This document shows, in pieces, positions 25,061-33,538 of a stretch of DNA of 64,000 nt. The position numbers were made by a program, and so were the translations under genes. Each line of letters starts with the position of its first letter. Positions within the stretch are counted from its first letter, which is position 1. The notes beneath the pieces were generated by a model, which worked only from the letters and a program-made list of their open reading frames with translations, made no database searches and was not told the DNA's origin. This DNA comes from Thiogranum sp963752745 (GTDB lineage Bacteria > Pseudomonadota > Gammaproteobacteria > DSM-19610): the NCBI GenBank assembly GCA_963752745.1, contig CAVWAK010000047.1:1-64000 (forward strand), in the 5' to 3' direction.

Positions 25061-26476
25061 TTACGCAGTCTGAGGGATCGGTGCATCGACCGCGCGGCCA
25101 TCTGCCACGGTTTTCCACACGTTGTAGGCCATCACCAGCATGCCGGTGAAGAACAATGCGCCACCCAGCAGGCGTACGAAGTAGAAGGGATACATGGCTT
25201 CCAGGGATTCAACGAAGCTGTAGGTCAACGTGCCGTCTTCATTTACCGCGCGCCACATCAGCCCTTGCATGACGCCGGCAATCCACATGGCGACGATGTA
25301 CAGCACTACGCCGATGGTCGACATCCAGAAATGCCAGTCGATGAGTTTTATCGAGTACATCTGCTCACGGCCAAACAGTTTCGGTATCAGGAAATACACC
25401 GCGCCGATTGACACCATGGCCACCCAGCCCAGTGCGCCCGAATGCACATGACCAATGGTCCAGTCAGTGTAGTGGGACAGGGCATTAACCGTCTTGATGG
25501 CCATCATCGGGCCTTCAAAAGTCGACATGCCATAGAAGGAAAGCGAAACGATCATGAACTTCAGAATCGGATCGGTGCGCAGTTTATGCCAGGCACCGGA
25601 CAGGGTCATGATGCCGTTGATCATGCCGCCCCAGGAGGGTGCCAGAAGAATCAGTGAGAACACCATGCCGAGAGACTGTGCCCAATCCGGCAGGGCGGTG
25701 TAGTGCAGGTGGTGAGGCCCGGCCCACATGTAAGTGGAGATCAGGGCCCAGAAGTGCACCACCGACAGGCGGTAGGAGTACACGGGGCGGCCGGCCTGCT
25801 TCGGCACGAAGTAATACATCATGCCGAGGAAGCCGGCAGTAAGGAAGAAGCCGACCGCGTTATGTCCGTACCACCACTGCACCATGGCGTCGATAGCGCC
25901 CGGGTATACCGAGTAGGACTTGGTCAGGCTTACCGGCAGCGCTGCACTGTTGACGATATGCAGTACGGCTACCGTGAGGATAAAGGCGCCATAGAACCAG
26001 TTCGCCACATAGATGTGTTTGACCCGGCGCTTCATGATGGTGCCGAAAAAGACAATCGCATAGGACACCCAGACCACGGCGATCATGATATCAATCGGCC
26101 ATTCCAGTTCTGCGTATTCCTTGCTGGTGGTGATTCCCAGGGGCAATGTTATTGCTGCGGCCAGAATGATGGCCGTCCAGCCCCAGAAGGTGAATGCGGC
26201 CAGACCGTCAGAAAACAGTCGTGTCTGACAGGTGCGCTGCACCACGTAGTACGAGGTGGCGAACAGTGCCGAGCCACCGAAGGCAAATATAACGGCGTTG
26301 GTGTGCAGCGGACGCAGGCGCCCAAAATGCAGCCATTCCAGCTGCATGTTGAGATCCGGCCAGACCAGTTCGGCGGCAATAATGACGCCGACCAGCATAC
26401 CCACGATGCCCCAGACAACGGTCATCACGGTGAACTGGCGCACGACCTTGTAGTTATACGTGGTCTGTGAATCCAT
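25061..26476 (-). CDS. ccoN: cbb3-type cytochrome c oxidase, catalytic subunit CcoN
   Basis: Twelve-helix haem-copper oxidase subunit that reduces oxygen with high affinity. The 471 residues show LRPLHTNAVIFAFGGSALFA (haem ligand His), WWYGHNAVGFFLTAGFLGMMYYF (copper ligand His and the cross-link tyrosine of the C family), GPHHLHYTALPDW (copper histidines) and HVHSGALGW (haem ligands). It heads the cco operon. The 71-bp gap to ompW has only a weak stem-loop and no Fnr box, so control may come from the ompW promoter region or from an unrecognised site. Confidence 0.97.
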   Translation of the reverse strand: MDSQTTYNYKVVRQFTVMTVVWGIVGMLVGVIIAAELVWPDLNMQLEWLHFGRLRPLHTNAVIFAFGGSALFATSYYVVQRTCQTRLFSDGLAAFTFWGWTAIILAAAITLPLGITTSKEYAELEWPIDIMIAVVWVSYAIVFFGTIMKRRVKHIYVANWFYGAFILTVAVLHIVNSAALPVSLTKSYSVYPGAIDAMVQWWYGHNAVGFFLTAGFLGMMYYFVPKQAGRPVYSYRLSVVHFWALISTYMWAGPHHLHYTALPDWAQSLGMVFSLILLAPSWGGMINGIMTLSGAWHKLRTDPILKFMIVSLSFYGMSTFEGPMMAIKTVNALSHYTDWTIGHVHSGALGWVAMVSIGAVYFLIPKLFGREQMYSIKLIDWHFWMSTIGVVLYIVAMWIAGVMQGLMWRAVNEDGTLTYSFVESLEAMYPFYFVRLLGGALFFTGMLVMAYNVWKTVADGRAVDAPIPQTA

Positions 26477-26547
26477 AGCGTTATCCTATGAGTTGGTTAT
26501 GTTGTTGGAACCAGCGGCGGTGTTCGACCACCGCTGGCGGAAGTGCT

Positions 26548-27243
26548 TCAGAATTTGTAGCCAAATCCTGTAGATATGACCCAAGGGTCAACGTCGACGT
26601 CAGAATTGCCGATACCGCCACCGATGTGGGCTTCGGTGCTTATGTCGAGATAGTATAAAGTCATGTTAAACAAGAAGTTTTCACCAAGATCTGCGTCAAA
26701 GCCAGCAACGCCGGCGGCTCCCCAGCTGTCATCAAGGTTGATGTTCTTGATTTTGGAATCAACCGTGTTGCCCAAGGTGTCGAGAACGCCGGTGGTACTC
26801 TCGTCGAAGAAATGAGTATAGTTCACGCCGGCACCAACGTATGGAGTAACGGCGCCGATCTTGTCGAAATGCCAGTTTAGGGTAAGCGTTGGAGGTAAGT
26901 GCCTGGTTTTGCCGACCTTGCCCAGGCTTGTGCCATCCAGGTCAGCAGTCAGGTCGTGATCGAAGGGTACGGCTGCGAGCAATTGCAGTCCGATGTTATC
27001 GGTAACCATATAACCGACAATCAAGCTGGGTTTGGTGGAATTTTGTACGCCAGGCTTAAGGCTACCCAGGCTCTGGGCGAGGGAGCCATCGAAGTCATCT
27101 GCGCTGTCGTCAGGAGTGACTTTGGCGCCACCAACGCGAACAATAATGTCGCCAGCTTCGAAAGCTGCAACCGGTCCGGTTGCGAATACAGCAGCCATTG
27201 CTGTGCCCAGTGCGGCCATTTTAAGTGCTTTGGTGGTGCTCAT
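26548..27243 (-). CDS. ompW: Outer-membrane protein OmpW family
   Basis: Eight-stranded outer-membrane beta-barrel for small hydrophobic compounds. 231 residues: signal peptide (LGTAMAAVFATGPVAAFEAG, cleavage near 27), DIIVRVGGAKVTPDD, GYMVTDNIGLQLLAAVPFDHD, LPPTLTLNWHF, PYVGAGVNYTHFF and the barrel-terminal VISTGFGYKF ending in phenylalanine. In E. coli ompW is under Fnr control, and an Fnr-type box lies 68 bp upstream of this start while the fnr gene is next door. It has a gap of 71 bp to ccoN on the same strand. Confidence 0.95.
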   Translation of the reverse strand: MSTTKALKMAALGTAMAAVFATGPVAAFEAGDIIVRVGGAKVTPDDSADDFDGSLAQSLGSLKPGVQNSTKPSLIVGYMVTDNIGLQLLAAVPFDHDLTADLDGTSLGKVGKTRHLPPTLTLNWHFDKIGAVTPYVGAGVNYTHFFDESTTGVLDTLGNTVDSKIKNINLDDSWGAAGVAGFDADLGENFLFNMTLYYLDISTEAHIGGGIGNSDVDVDPWVISTGFGYKF

Positions 27244-27310
27244 CAGTTCGTCTCCCAGGAGTGTGTGAATAATTGGGCGTCAACTCTGGGGGTTGAGGCA
27301 GAACGTCGCA

Positions 27311-27324
27311 TTGACACAGGTCAA
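27311..27324. promoter_or_regulatory. Fnr/Anr/Dnr-type box upstream of ompW
   Basis: Perfect palindrome TTGAC-N4-GTCAA, matching the Fnr-family consensus (TTGAT-N4-ATCAA) except at the symmetrical inner base. It lies between fnr and ompW, 68 bp before the ompW ATG. A plausible AATTAT -10 element lies downstream at about 27269-27274. Binding and the direction of control are inferred. Confidence 0.55.
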
Positions 27325-27327
27325 ATC

Positions 27328-27349
27328 AAAATAAGCAAATGCTTATTTT
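27328..27349. terminator. AT-rich hairpin between fnr and ompW
   Basis: Nine-base perfect inverted repeat (AAAATAAGC / GCTTATTTT) around a four-base loop, next to the Fnr box. On the minus strand it could end the fnr transcript. It is AT-rich, so it could instead be part of a promoter or operator. The rest of the 363-bp fnr-ompW gap (27350-27606) holds nothing I recognise. Confidence 0.45.
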
Positions 27350-27606
27350 TAGACGTTTGTCGATTCAGCGCAATCAACGGTATGGAGTTTTGAGTGCAAG
27401 CCGCTTTCATTTTCAGGGGCAAGGCTTGCGTAGCGAATGGATTGAATAAATTTATATTGAAGGGTGATTGGCGCGAAATGCGTGACTGTCGATTGCCATG
27501 CGGGCGTTCAGAGGCCGACGGTATATAAGGATGGCTCTATGAGCTGGCGGTGACGAAAAAGCGCTGAAATCAGCCTCAGCAGTGCTAATTCAAACGTTAA
27601 ACTCTG

Positions 27607-28356
27607 CTAGTGGTGCTCAATTTGGGTGCCGGAGTAGATACACAGCTTTTCGCGATCCAGCAATTCGATGTGCTTACGGTCGACGCGCAGCAGGCCTTCG
27701 TTCTGGAAACGGCTGAACAGGCGGCTGACAGTTTCCAGTGCAAGCCCGAGATAGTTGCCAATATCGCCGCGTGACATGCTCAGATTGAACTGATTGGCTG
27801 AAAAACCGCGTTTCTGAAAACGATTTGACAGGCTGATGAGGAAAGCAGCCAGCCGTTCTTCAGCAGATTTCTGCCCCAGGACAACCATATTCTGCTCGTC
27901 GTCACGGATCTCCTGACTCATAACGCGCAGCATCTGGTGCTGCAGGCTGGGCAGTTGCCGGCTCAGCGTTTCCAGATCTGTGAAAGGGATTTCGCACAGG
28001 CTGGTGGTTTCCAGTGCCTTGGCCGACAGTGGGTGATGGTTGTCGGCGATGGCGTCTAACCCTACCAGTTCACCGGGCAGGTGGAAGCCCATGACCTGCT
28101 CGGAACCATCTTCGGAAGTCGCATAGGTTTTCAGTGAGCCCGAGCGTACGGCAAAAAGGCAGCGGAATTCGTCACCGGTCTGGAACAGGTGTTCGCCGCG
28201 AGATGTTGGTCGTTTCCTTTCGATAATGCTATCCAGTTGTTCCAGGTCGTCAGATTCCATACCGAACGGCAGACAGATTTCATTCAGGCTGCACGCCTGG
28301 CAGGCGACCTTTATATCTCGCAGAGAGATGACTTTTTCGGATTTGCGTGTAGGCAT
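27607..28356 (-). CDS. fnr: Fnr/Anr oxygen-sensing transcription regulator
   Basis: Crp-family regulator that binds DNA when a [4Fe-4S] cluster is intact under low oxygen. 249 residues. The N-terminal cluster cysteines are CQACSLNEIC (C-x2-C-x5-C) and the fourth is in ETTSLCEIP. A cyclic-nucleotide-binding-like barrel follows (FHLPGELVGLDAI), then a dimerisation helix and the HTH with recognition helix LALETVSRLFSRFQ carrying the E..SR residues typical of Fnr. It is monocistronic, divergent from hisB, and next to ompW and the high-affinity cco operon, its natural targets. Confidence 0.96.
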   Translation of the reverse strand: MPTRKSEKVISLRDIKVACQACSLNEICLPFGMESDDLEQLDSIIERKRPTSRGEHLFQTGDEFRCLFAVRSGSLKTYATSEDGSEQVMGFHLPGELVGLDAIADNHHPLSAKALETTSLCEIPFTDLETLSRQLPSLQHQMLRVMSQEIRDDEQNMVVLGQKSAEERLAAFLISLSNRFQKRGFSANQFNLSMSRGDIGNYLGLALETVSRLFSRFQNEGLLRVDRKHIELLDREKLCIYSGTQIEHH

Positions 28357-28505
28357 ATTATTGTCGGCTCGCTGGCATAATGGGTAATTGGAGCAAATTC
28401 ATAGGGCTATGGCAATCACGGGAATTACTTTTATTTGAATGGTTCTCTCCCGGAGGCTTTTCGGCTAGGATGCAAAGCTGTCCGACTGATTGAATTGATT
28501 GAAAA

Positions 28506-29099
28506 ATGTCCGCACGCACAGCGCAAGTAAAGCGCGATACCCTTGAGACCCGGATTGAGGTTGACCTTAACCTGGATGGCAGCGGTAAGGCCCGGCTGGA
28601 AACCGGTGTGCCTTTCCTGGAGCACATGCTGGATCAGGTGGCACGTCATGGCCTGCTCGATCTTACCATAAGGGCCGAGGGAGATTTGCATATCGACGCC
28701 CACCATACGGTAGAAGATGTCGGTATTACACTGGGTCAGGCATTTGACCAGGCGCTGACTGACAAGAAAGGTATTCGTCGCTATGGCCACGCCTACGTGC
28801 CTTTGGACGAAGCCTTGTCGCGCGTGGTGCTGGACTTCTCCGGGAGACCGGGGCTGGAATACGGCGTCAGTTTTGCGCGTGCGCGTATTGGTGATTTCGA
28901 TGTCGATCTGCTGCACGAGTTTTTTCAGGGCTTCGTCAATCATGCCAAGGTGACACTGCACATCGACTGTTTGCGTGGTGATAATGCTCACCACATTGCC
29001 GAGACCATCTTCAAGGCATTCGGGCGTGCACTGCGCATGGCAGCCGAGGCTGATCCACGTATGGCCGGCATGATGCCATCCACCAAGGGAAGTCTGTAA
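28506..29099 (+). CDS. hisB: Imidazoleglycerol-phosphate dehydratase
   Basis: Sixth step of histidine synthesis. The 197-residue monofunctional form lacks the phosphatase domain found in E. coli HisB. The metal-binding histidine motifs are DAHHTVEDVGITLG and DNAHHIAETIFKAFGRAL, with GHAYVPLDEALSR and FLEHMLDQVARHG between. The first gene of hisBHAFIE; hisG, hisD and hisC are not in the window. The 149-bp region shared with divergent fnr must contain the operon promoter. Confidence 0.97.
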   Translation: MSARTAQVKRDTLETRIEVDLNLDGSGKARLETGVPFLEHMLDQVARHGLLDLTIRAEGDLHIDAHHTVEDVGITLGQAFDQALTDKKGIRRYGHAYVPLDEALSRVVLDFSGRPGLEYGVSFARARIGDFDVDLLHEFFQGFVNHAKVTLHIDCLRGDNAHHIAETIFKAFGRALRMAAEADPRMAGMMPSTKGSL

Positions 29100-29143
29100 G
29101 CCAGGCAAGCGCCCGATCAGGTGGCCAACAGAACCTCAGTTTT

Positions 29144-29791
29144 ATGTCGACCATAGCCATAATTGATTACGGAATGGGCAACCTGCATTCCATTGCCAAA
29201 GCGGTGGAGAAAGTTGCCGAGGACGCGCGCGTGCGGGTCAGTTCGGATCCCGACACCATTCTGGCGGCGGACCGAGTGGTATTTCCCGGTGTCGGTGGCA
29301 TAGGGCATACCATGGAAGAGTTGTCGCGTACCGGTCTTGGCGAGGTAGCGCGCCAGGCGGCGGCCAGCAAACCGATGTTGTGTATCTGTGTGGGTATGCA
29401 GGCGTTATTCGAGCGCAGTGAAGAAAATAATGGCACTGACTGTCTGGGTCTGGTCAAGGGCGAGGTGAAGCGATTCGCCGACCATCTGACGAGTGACGAT
29501 GGTCAGCGTCTCAAAGTGCCACACATGGGCTGGAACCAGGTGCATCAGTCTGCGCATCCTCTGTGGAAAGGGATTCCGCAGGACAGTCGTTTTTACTTTG
29601 TGCACAGTTATTACACTGTGCCAGCAGACAGCCAACTGTGTGCGGCGACCACGAATTACGGTGCGGATTTTTGTTGTGCGCTGGCCCGTGAAAACCTGTT
29701 TGCGGTACAGTTTCACCCGGAGAAAAGCCAAAAGGCCGGACTGGCTTTGTTGGGGAACTTCAGCCGTTGGGACGGCCGGGCTGAAGCATAA
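29144..29791 (+). CDS. hisH: Imidazole glycerol phosphate synthase, glutaminase subunit
   Basis: Releases ammonia from glutamine for HisF. 215 residues of class I glutamine amidotransferase: the nucleophile is in PMLCICVGMQALFERSEE, and the histidine and glutamate are in FAVQFHPEKSQ. GMGNLHSIAKAVE and FPGVGGIGHTMEEL are HisH-specific blocks. The oxyanion segment YFVHSYYT is present. The ATG is 44 bp after hisB. Confidence 0.97.
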   Translation: MSTIAIIDYGMGNLHSIAKAVEKVAEDARVRVSSDPDTILAADRVVFPGVGGIGHTMEELSRTGLGEVARQAAASKPMLCICVGMQALFERSEENNGTDCLGLVKGEVKRFADHLTSDDGQRLKVPHMGWNQVHQSAHPLWKGIPQDSRFYFVHSYYTVPADSQLCAATTNYGADFCCALARENLFAVQFHPEKSQKAGLALLGNFSRWDGRAEA

Positions 29792-29819
29792 GAGTCATCT
29801 ATGACATGAGGATACAAGC

Positions 29820-30551
29820 ATGCTGTTGATTCCAGCCATTGACCTGAAAGACGGCAAGTGCGTCCGCCTGCGTCAGGGGCGAATGGAAGACGAGACTGTA
29901 TTTGCCGATGACCCGCTGGATATGGCGCAGCGCTGGGTTGACGCTGGAGCAAGGCGATTGCATTTGGTCGATCTGAACGGTGCTTTTGCCGGTAAGCCGG
30001 TTAATGCCGATGTTATCCACCGGATTGCCGAAGCCTTTCCGGATGTGCCGCTTCAGGTAGGTGGCGGCATCCGTGATGAAGATACCGTGCAATTGTATCT
30101 CGATGCCGGTGTGCAGTACGTCATTATCGGTACAAAAGCTGTCAGTGCGCCACACTTCATAAATGATCTGTGTCTGGAGTTTCCCGGGCATATTATTGTT
30201 GGTCTTGATGCCAAAGATGGCAAAGTGGCAATTGATGGCTGGTCGAAACTGTCACATCACGATGTCATCGATATGGCGCAGCACTTTGAACGCGATGGAG
30301 TGGATTCCATTATCTACACTGATATCAGTCGTGACGGCATGATGCAGGGGGTGAATGTTGAATCTACCGCCAAACTGGCCAGCGAAATCAGTATCCCGGT
30401 CATTGCCTCGGGCGGTATCAGTTCACTGGACGATATCAGGGCACTGCAGGCCGTGGCTGACGAGGGTATTATAGGTACGATTATTGGCCGCGCGCTTTAC
30501 GAAGGTACAGTTGACCTCGCCGAAGCGCAGAAGCTGGTCGACGATGCCTGA
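29820..30551 (+). CDS. hisA: ProFAR isomerase HisA
   Basis: TIM-barrel enzyme that isomerises ProFAR to PRFAR. 243 residues. It starts MLLIPAIDLKDGKCVRLRQG with the catalytic aspartate (D8), includes LQVGGGIRDEDTV and YTDISRDGMMQG with the second aspartate, and phosphate-binding loops ASGGISSLDDI and GTIIGRALYEG. AGGATACAAGC precedes the ATG. Third gene of the his operon. Confidence 0.97.
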   Translation: MLLIPAIDLKDGKCVRLRQGRMEDETVFADDPLDMAQRWVDAGARRLHLVDLNGAFAGKPVNADVIHRIAEAFPDVPLQVGGGIRDEDTVQLYLDAGVQYVIIGTKAVSAPHFINDLCLEFPGHIIVGLDAKDGKVAIDGWSKLSHHDVIDMAQHFERDGVDSIIYTDISRDGMMQGVNVESTAKLASEISIPVIASGGISSLDDIRALQAVADEGIIGTIIGRALYEGTVDLAEAQKLVDDA

Positions 30552-30565
30552 AGCCCGGTAACAGT

Positions 30566-31345
30566 ATGTCGCTCGCTAAACGCATCATCCCCTGTCTGGA
30601 TGTTGACGCTGGCCGCGTGGTCAAGGGCGTGCAGTTCGTCGATATCCGTGATGCCGGAGATCCGGTTGAGATAGCACGTCGCTATGATGCCGAAGGTGCA
30701 GATGAAATGACCTTTCTCGATATAACGGCAAGTCATGAGCAGCGCGAAACCATGGTACATGTGGTTGAGCAGGTGGCCGGTGAAGTGTTTATTCCGCTGA
30801 CTGTGGGTGGGGGTATTCGCGAGCTGGCTGATATCCGGCGTATGCTTAATGCCGGTGCCGACAAGGTCGGTATTAATACAGCTGCTGTTTTCAATCCGGA
30901 GTTTGTGCGCGATGCGGCGGATAAGTTCGGGTCGCAATGTATCGTCGTGGCTATTGATGCCAAACAGGTTGCCGATGGCTCAACCGACGGGCAGCCGCGC
31001 TGGGAAATTTTCACCCACGGTGGGCGCAAGCCTACCGGTATTAACGCTGTCGAGTGGGCAGAGAAAATGGTCGCTTACGGTGCCGGTGAAATACTGCTGA
31101 CCAGTATGGATCGTGACGGTACCAGGAATGGATTTGACCTGGCGCTGACGCGCACTGTTTGCGAGGCAGTCGATGTTCCGGTGATCGCCTCCGGCGGTGT
31201 CGGCAATCTCGATCATCTGGCCGATGGCGTGCTCGAAGGTGAGGCTGACGCGGTACTCGCGGCGAGTATTTTTCACTTTGGTGAATACAGTATTGAACAG
31301 GCCAAGCAACACATGGCCAGTCGCGGCATCGAGGTGAGGTTGTAG
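30566..31345 (+). CDS. hisF: Imidazole glycerol phosphate synthase, cyclase subunit
   Basis: Condenses PRFAR with ammonia from HisH to give IGP and AICAR. 259 residues, TIM barrel: LAKRIIPCLDVDAGRVVKG with the catalytic D11, LTVGGGIREL, EILLTSMDRDGTRNGFDL with the second catalytic aspartate, and ASGGVGNLDHL. HisA-like symmetry of the two half-barrels is apparent. Its TAG stop overlaps a GTG by one base; the hisI ATG follows 2 nt later. Confidence 0.98.
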   Translation: MSLAKRIIPCLDVDAGRVVKGVQFVDIRDAGDPVEIARRYDAEGADEMTFLDITASHEQRETMVHVVEQVAGEVFIPLTVGGGIRELADIRRMLNAGADKVGINTAAVFNPEFVRDAADKFGSQCIVVAIDAKQVADGSTDGQPRWEIFTHGGRKPTGINAVEWAEKMVAYGAGEILLTSMDRDGTRNGFDLALTRTVCEAVDVPVIASGGVGNLDHLADGVLEGEADAVLAASIFHFGEYSIEQAKQHMASRGIEVRL

Positions 31346-31347
31346 TG

Positions 31348-31740
31348 ATGGATCCCCGCTGGCTCGATGCGATTAAATGGAATGACGATGGCCTGGTGCC
31401 CGTCATTGCACAGGATGCCGAAGATGGACGGGTTTTGATGATGGCCTGGATGAACCGAGAGGCCTTGCAACTCACGGCTGATAGCGATTATGCAGTTTAT
31501 TGGTCACGCTCACGGGGAAAGCTCTGGCACAAGGGCGAAGAGTCGGGAAATCAGCAGCGCGTCAAGGAAATTCGTCTGGACTGTGATAATGATGTGATCG
31601 TACTGCAGGTAGAACAAATCGGCGGTATTGCCTGTCATACCGGCAGGCGCAGCTGCTTTTTTCAGCGTCTGGAAGGCGGCGAGTGGAAAATAATTGAGCC
31701 GGTGCTGAAAGATCCGGCGGAAATGTACGGAAAACACTGA
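31348..31740 (+). CDS. hisI: Phosphoribosyl-AMP cyclohydrolase
   Basis: Opens the purine ring of PR-AMP, the third step of histidine synthesis. 130 residues of the separate HisI form (fused to HisE in enterobacteria). Motifs are MDPRWLDAIKWNDDGLVPVI, VLMMAWMNREAL, YWSRSRGKLWHKGEESGN, LDCDND with a metal ligand, and ACHTGRRSCFF with the conserved cysteines. ATG 31348 is preferred over a GTG at 31345 overlapping the hisF stop. hisE follows after one base. Confidence 0.96.
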   Translation: MDPRWLDAIKWNDDGLVPVIAQDAEDGRVLMMAWMNREALQLTADSDYAVYWSRSRGKLWHKGEESGNQQRVKEIRLDCDNDVIVLQVEQIGGIACHTGRRSCFFQRLEGGEWKIIEPVLKDPAEMYGKH

Positions 31741-31741
31741 A

Positions 31742-32065
31742 ATGACCGATAAGGTATTACAGCAAATCGCCGACGTGCTGGAAGCGCGCAAACAGGCGGA
31801 TCCGGACTCGTCGTATGTGGCCGGCCTGTATCACAAGGGACTGGACGCTATATTGAAGAAGGTTGGCGAAGAAGCCACCGAAACGGTTATCGCCGCAAAG
31901 GGCGGTGATACCAAACAACTGGTGTATGAAACCGCTGATCTATGGTTTCATACCCTGGTATTACTGGCTCACCAGGGTGTGGGTCCGGAAAAGGTACTTG
32001 AAGAGCTGCAGCGCCGTTTTGGTCTGTCAGGTCTGGAAGAAAAGGCCGCGCGCAACAGCGACTGA
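31742..32065 (+). CDS. hisE: Phosphoribosyl-ATP pyrophosphatase
   Basis: Hydrolyses PR-ATP to PR-AMP. 107 residues of the all-alpha MazG-like fold: LEARKQADPDSSYVAGLYHKGLDAIL, then KKVGEEATETVIAAKGGD with the metal-binding EE..E cluster, and YETADLWFHTLVLLAHQG. It is directly coupled to hisI. The tat genes follow after 37 bp, as in many Beta- and Gammaproteobacteria. Confidence 0.97.
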   Translation: MTDKVLQQIADVLEARKQADPDSSYVAGLYHKGLDAILKKVGEEATETVIAAKGGDTKQLVYETADLWFHTLVLLAHQGVGPEKVLEELQRRFGLSGLEEKAARNSD

Positions 32066-32102
32066 CCTTTTCCACAGCAAAGTTATCCGGGAGAAACAGG
32101 TT

Positions 32103-32333
32103 ATGGGTATCAGTATTTGGCAACTGTTGATTATTCTCGCTATTGTGCTGGTGTTGTTTGGCGCCAAGCGTTTGCGCAATGTCGGTGGTGATCTGGGCGG
32201 TGCAATCAAGGGTTTTCGCCAGGCGATGAAAGAAGAGGGTGACACCTCAAAAAATGGCGACAAGATTGAAGATCAGGGCAAGGGCAACGTCATTGATGGT
32301 GAAGTTACCTCCAAGAAACAAGACAAAGTCTGA
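32103..32333 (+). CDS. tatA: Twin-arginine translocase subunit TatA
   Basis: Pore-forming subunit for export of folded proteins. The ATG at 32103 gives 76 residues starting MGISIWQLLIILAIVLVLFG, the single membrane helix, followed by the FGAKRLRNVGGDLGGAIKGF hinge and amphipathic helix typical of TatA, then a charged tail. An earlier in-frame opening upstream lies inside hisE and is not real. First gene of tatABC. Confidence 0.96.
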   Translation: MGISIWQLLIILAIVLVLFGAKRLRNVGGDLGGAIKGFRQAMKEEGDTSKNGDKIEDQGKGNVIDGEVTSKKQDKV

Positions 32334-32352
32334 GCCGGTGTGCTGATCTGCA

Positions 32353-32685
32353 ATGTTCGATATCGGCTTTTGGGAACTGGCAATTATTGGAGTAGTGGCC
32401 TTGTTGGTCATCGGGCCGGAGCGTTTGCCCAAAGTGGCGCGTACCGCTGGCATGTGGCTGGGACGCGGGCGGCGTTTCGTTGCTTCGGTAAAATCCGATA
32501 TTGATCGTGAACTGGCAGCCGAAGAGTTAAAGAAGACGCTGGCCAGTCAGGCCCAGTCAGAAAGTCTCTACGATATCATCGAAGAAACCAAACAAAGTAT
32601 TGAGCCGCCGACAGAGTCTCCGGTAAAGACGGAGCAGCATTCCGCCGAATCAGCGGCTGATAAACAGCATGACGCAAACGGATAA
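32353..32685 (+). CDS. tatB: Twin-arginine translocase subunit TatB
   Basis: Receptor subunit of the Tat system that works with TatC. 110 residues: MFDIGFWELAIIGVVALLVI is the short N-terminal helix with the TatB-specific glutamate, then GPERLPKVARTAGMWLGRGR and an amphipathic helix (ASVKSDIDRELAAEELKKTL), and a variable acidic tail. The 3' end overlaps the tatC start by 17 bp. Confidence 0.96.
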   Translation: MFDIGFWELAIIGVVALLVIGPERLPKVARTAGMWLGRGRRFVASVKSDIDRELAAEELKKTLASQAQSESLYDIIEETKQSIEPPTESPVKTEQHSAESAADKQHDANG

Positions 32686-33532
32686 TCAAACACCGCCGGA
32701 TGCGAGTGATGAACTGCCGTTCGTTTCCCACCTGATTGAGTTGCGCGATCGACTACTGCGCGTGGTGCTGGTTGTTATCGTAATATTTCTGGCGCTGACA
32801 CCGTTCGCCAACTGGTTGTTTACGCAATTGGCCGGACCGCTCACTGTGCACTTGCCCGAAGGCAGTTCCATGGTGGCGATAGACGTCGCTTCACCCTTCT
32901 TTACACCCTTCAAGCTGGCGCTGGTGATTGCCATTTTTGCTGCCATGCCGGTTATTCTCTACCAGGCGTGGGCATTCATTGCTCCGGGACTCTACCTGCA
33001 TGAACGCAAGCGTGTGGTGCCGCTGCTGGTATCAAGTACGTTGCTGTTCTATGTAGGTGCTGCGTTTGCCTACTTCGTGGTATTCCCGCTGGTGTTCGGA
33101 TTTCTGACCCAGACGGCTCCAGAGGGCGTCGAGGTCATGACCGACATCAGTCGGTATCTTGATTTCGTGCTGACCATGTTCTTTGCTTTTGGTATCGCCT
33201 TCGAGGTGCCGATTGCTGTCGTGCTTTTGATCTGGAGCGGTGTGGTGTCACCGCAGTCCATGAGGGAGAAGCGTGCCTACGTTGTTGTCGGTGCGTTTGT
33301 GATTGGCATGATGTTGACGCCGCCGGATATTATTTCGCAGACCCTGTTGGCATTGCCGATGTGGCTGTTATTCGAGGTCGGTGTCTTTTTGGGTGAGCGC
33401 TTCGTACCGAAGAATCCGGAAGATGCCAATGGCAGCGGCCATCAGGATTACGAGCCACCCACTGACGAAGAAATGGAGCGCGAGCTCGATCAAATGGAAG
33501 AAGAAGAGCGTCCGCAGACGCCCGACAGCTGA
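32669..33532 (+). CDS. tatC: Twin-arginine translocase subunit TatC
   Basis: Core membrane receptor for twin-arginine signal peptides. 287 residues, six helices. Conserved LPFVSHLIELRDRLLRVVLV at the N-terminus, SPFFTPFKLALVIAIFAAMPVILYQAWAFIAPGLY across two fields (positions about 70-110), FGIAFEVPIAVVLLIWSGV and MMLTPPDIISQTLLALPMWL. The tail beyond residue 250 is long and acidic (EEMERELDQMEEEERPQ). Translational coupling with tatB. Confidence 0.97.
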   Translation: MTQTDNQTPPDASDELPFVSHLIELRDRLLRVVLVVIVIFLALTPFANWLFTQLAGPLTVHLPEGSSMVAIDVASPFFTPFKLALVIAIFAAMPVILYQAWAFIAPGLYLHERKRVVPLLVSSTLLFYVGAAFAYFVVFPLVFGFLTQTAPEGVEVMTDISRYLDFVLTMFFAFGIAFEVPIAVVLLIWSGVVSPQSMREKRAYVVVGAFVIGMMLTPPDIISQTLLALPMWLLFEVGVFLGERFVPKNPEDANGSGHQDYEPPTDEEMERELDQMEEEERPQTPDS

Positions 33533-33538
33533 TCCCCG

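Noticed and set aside
26511..26537. Stem-loop between ompW and ccoN as an intrinsic terminator
   Set aside because: The stem has a bulge and there is no T run on the transcribed strand; too weak to list as a terminator.
28357..28505. Promoter and Fnr half-sites in the fnr-hisB divergent region (TTGAATTGATTG)
   Set aside because: The spacing and symmetry do not fit an Fnr box, and no -10/-35 pair with acceptable spacing could be chosen with confidence.
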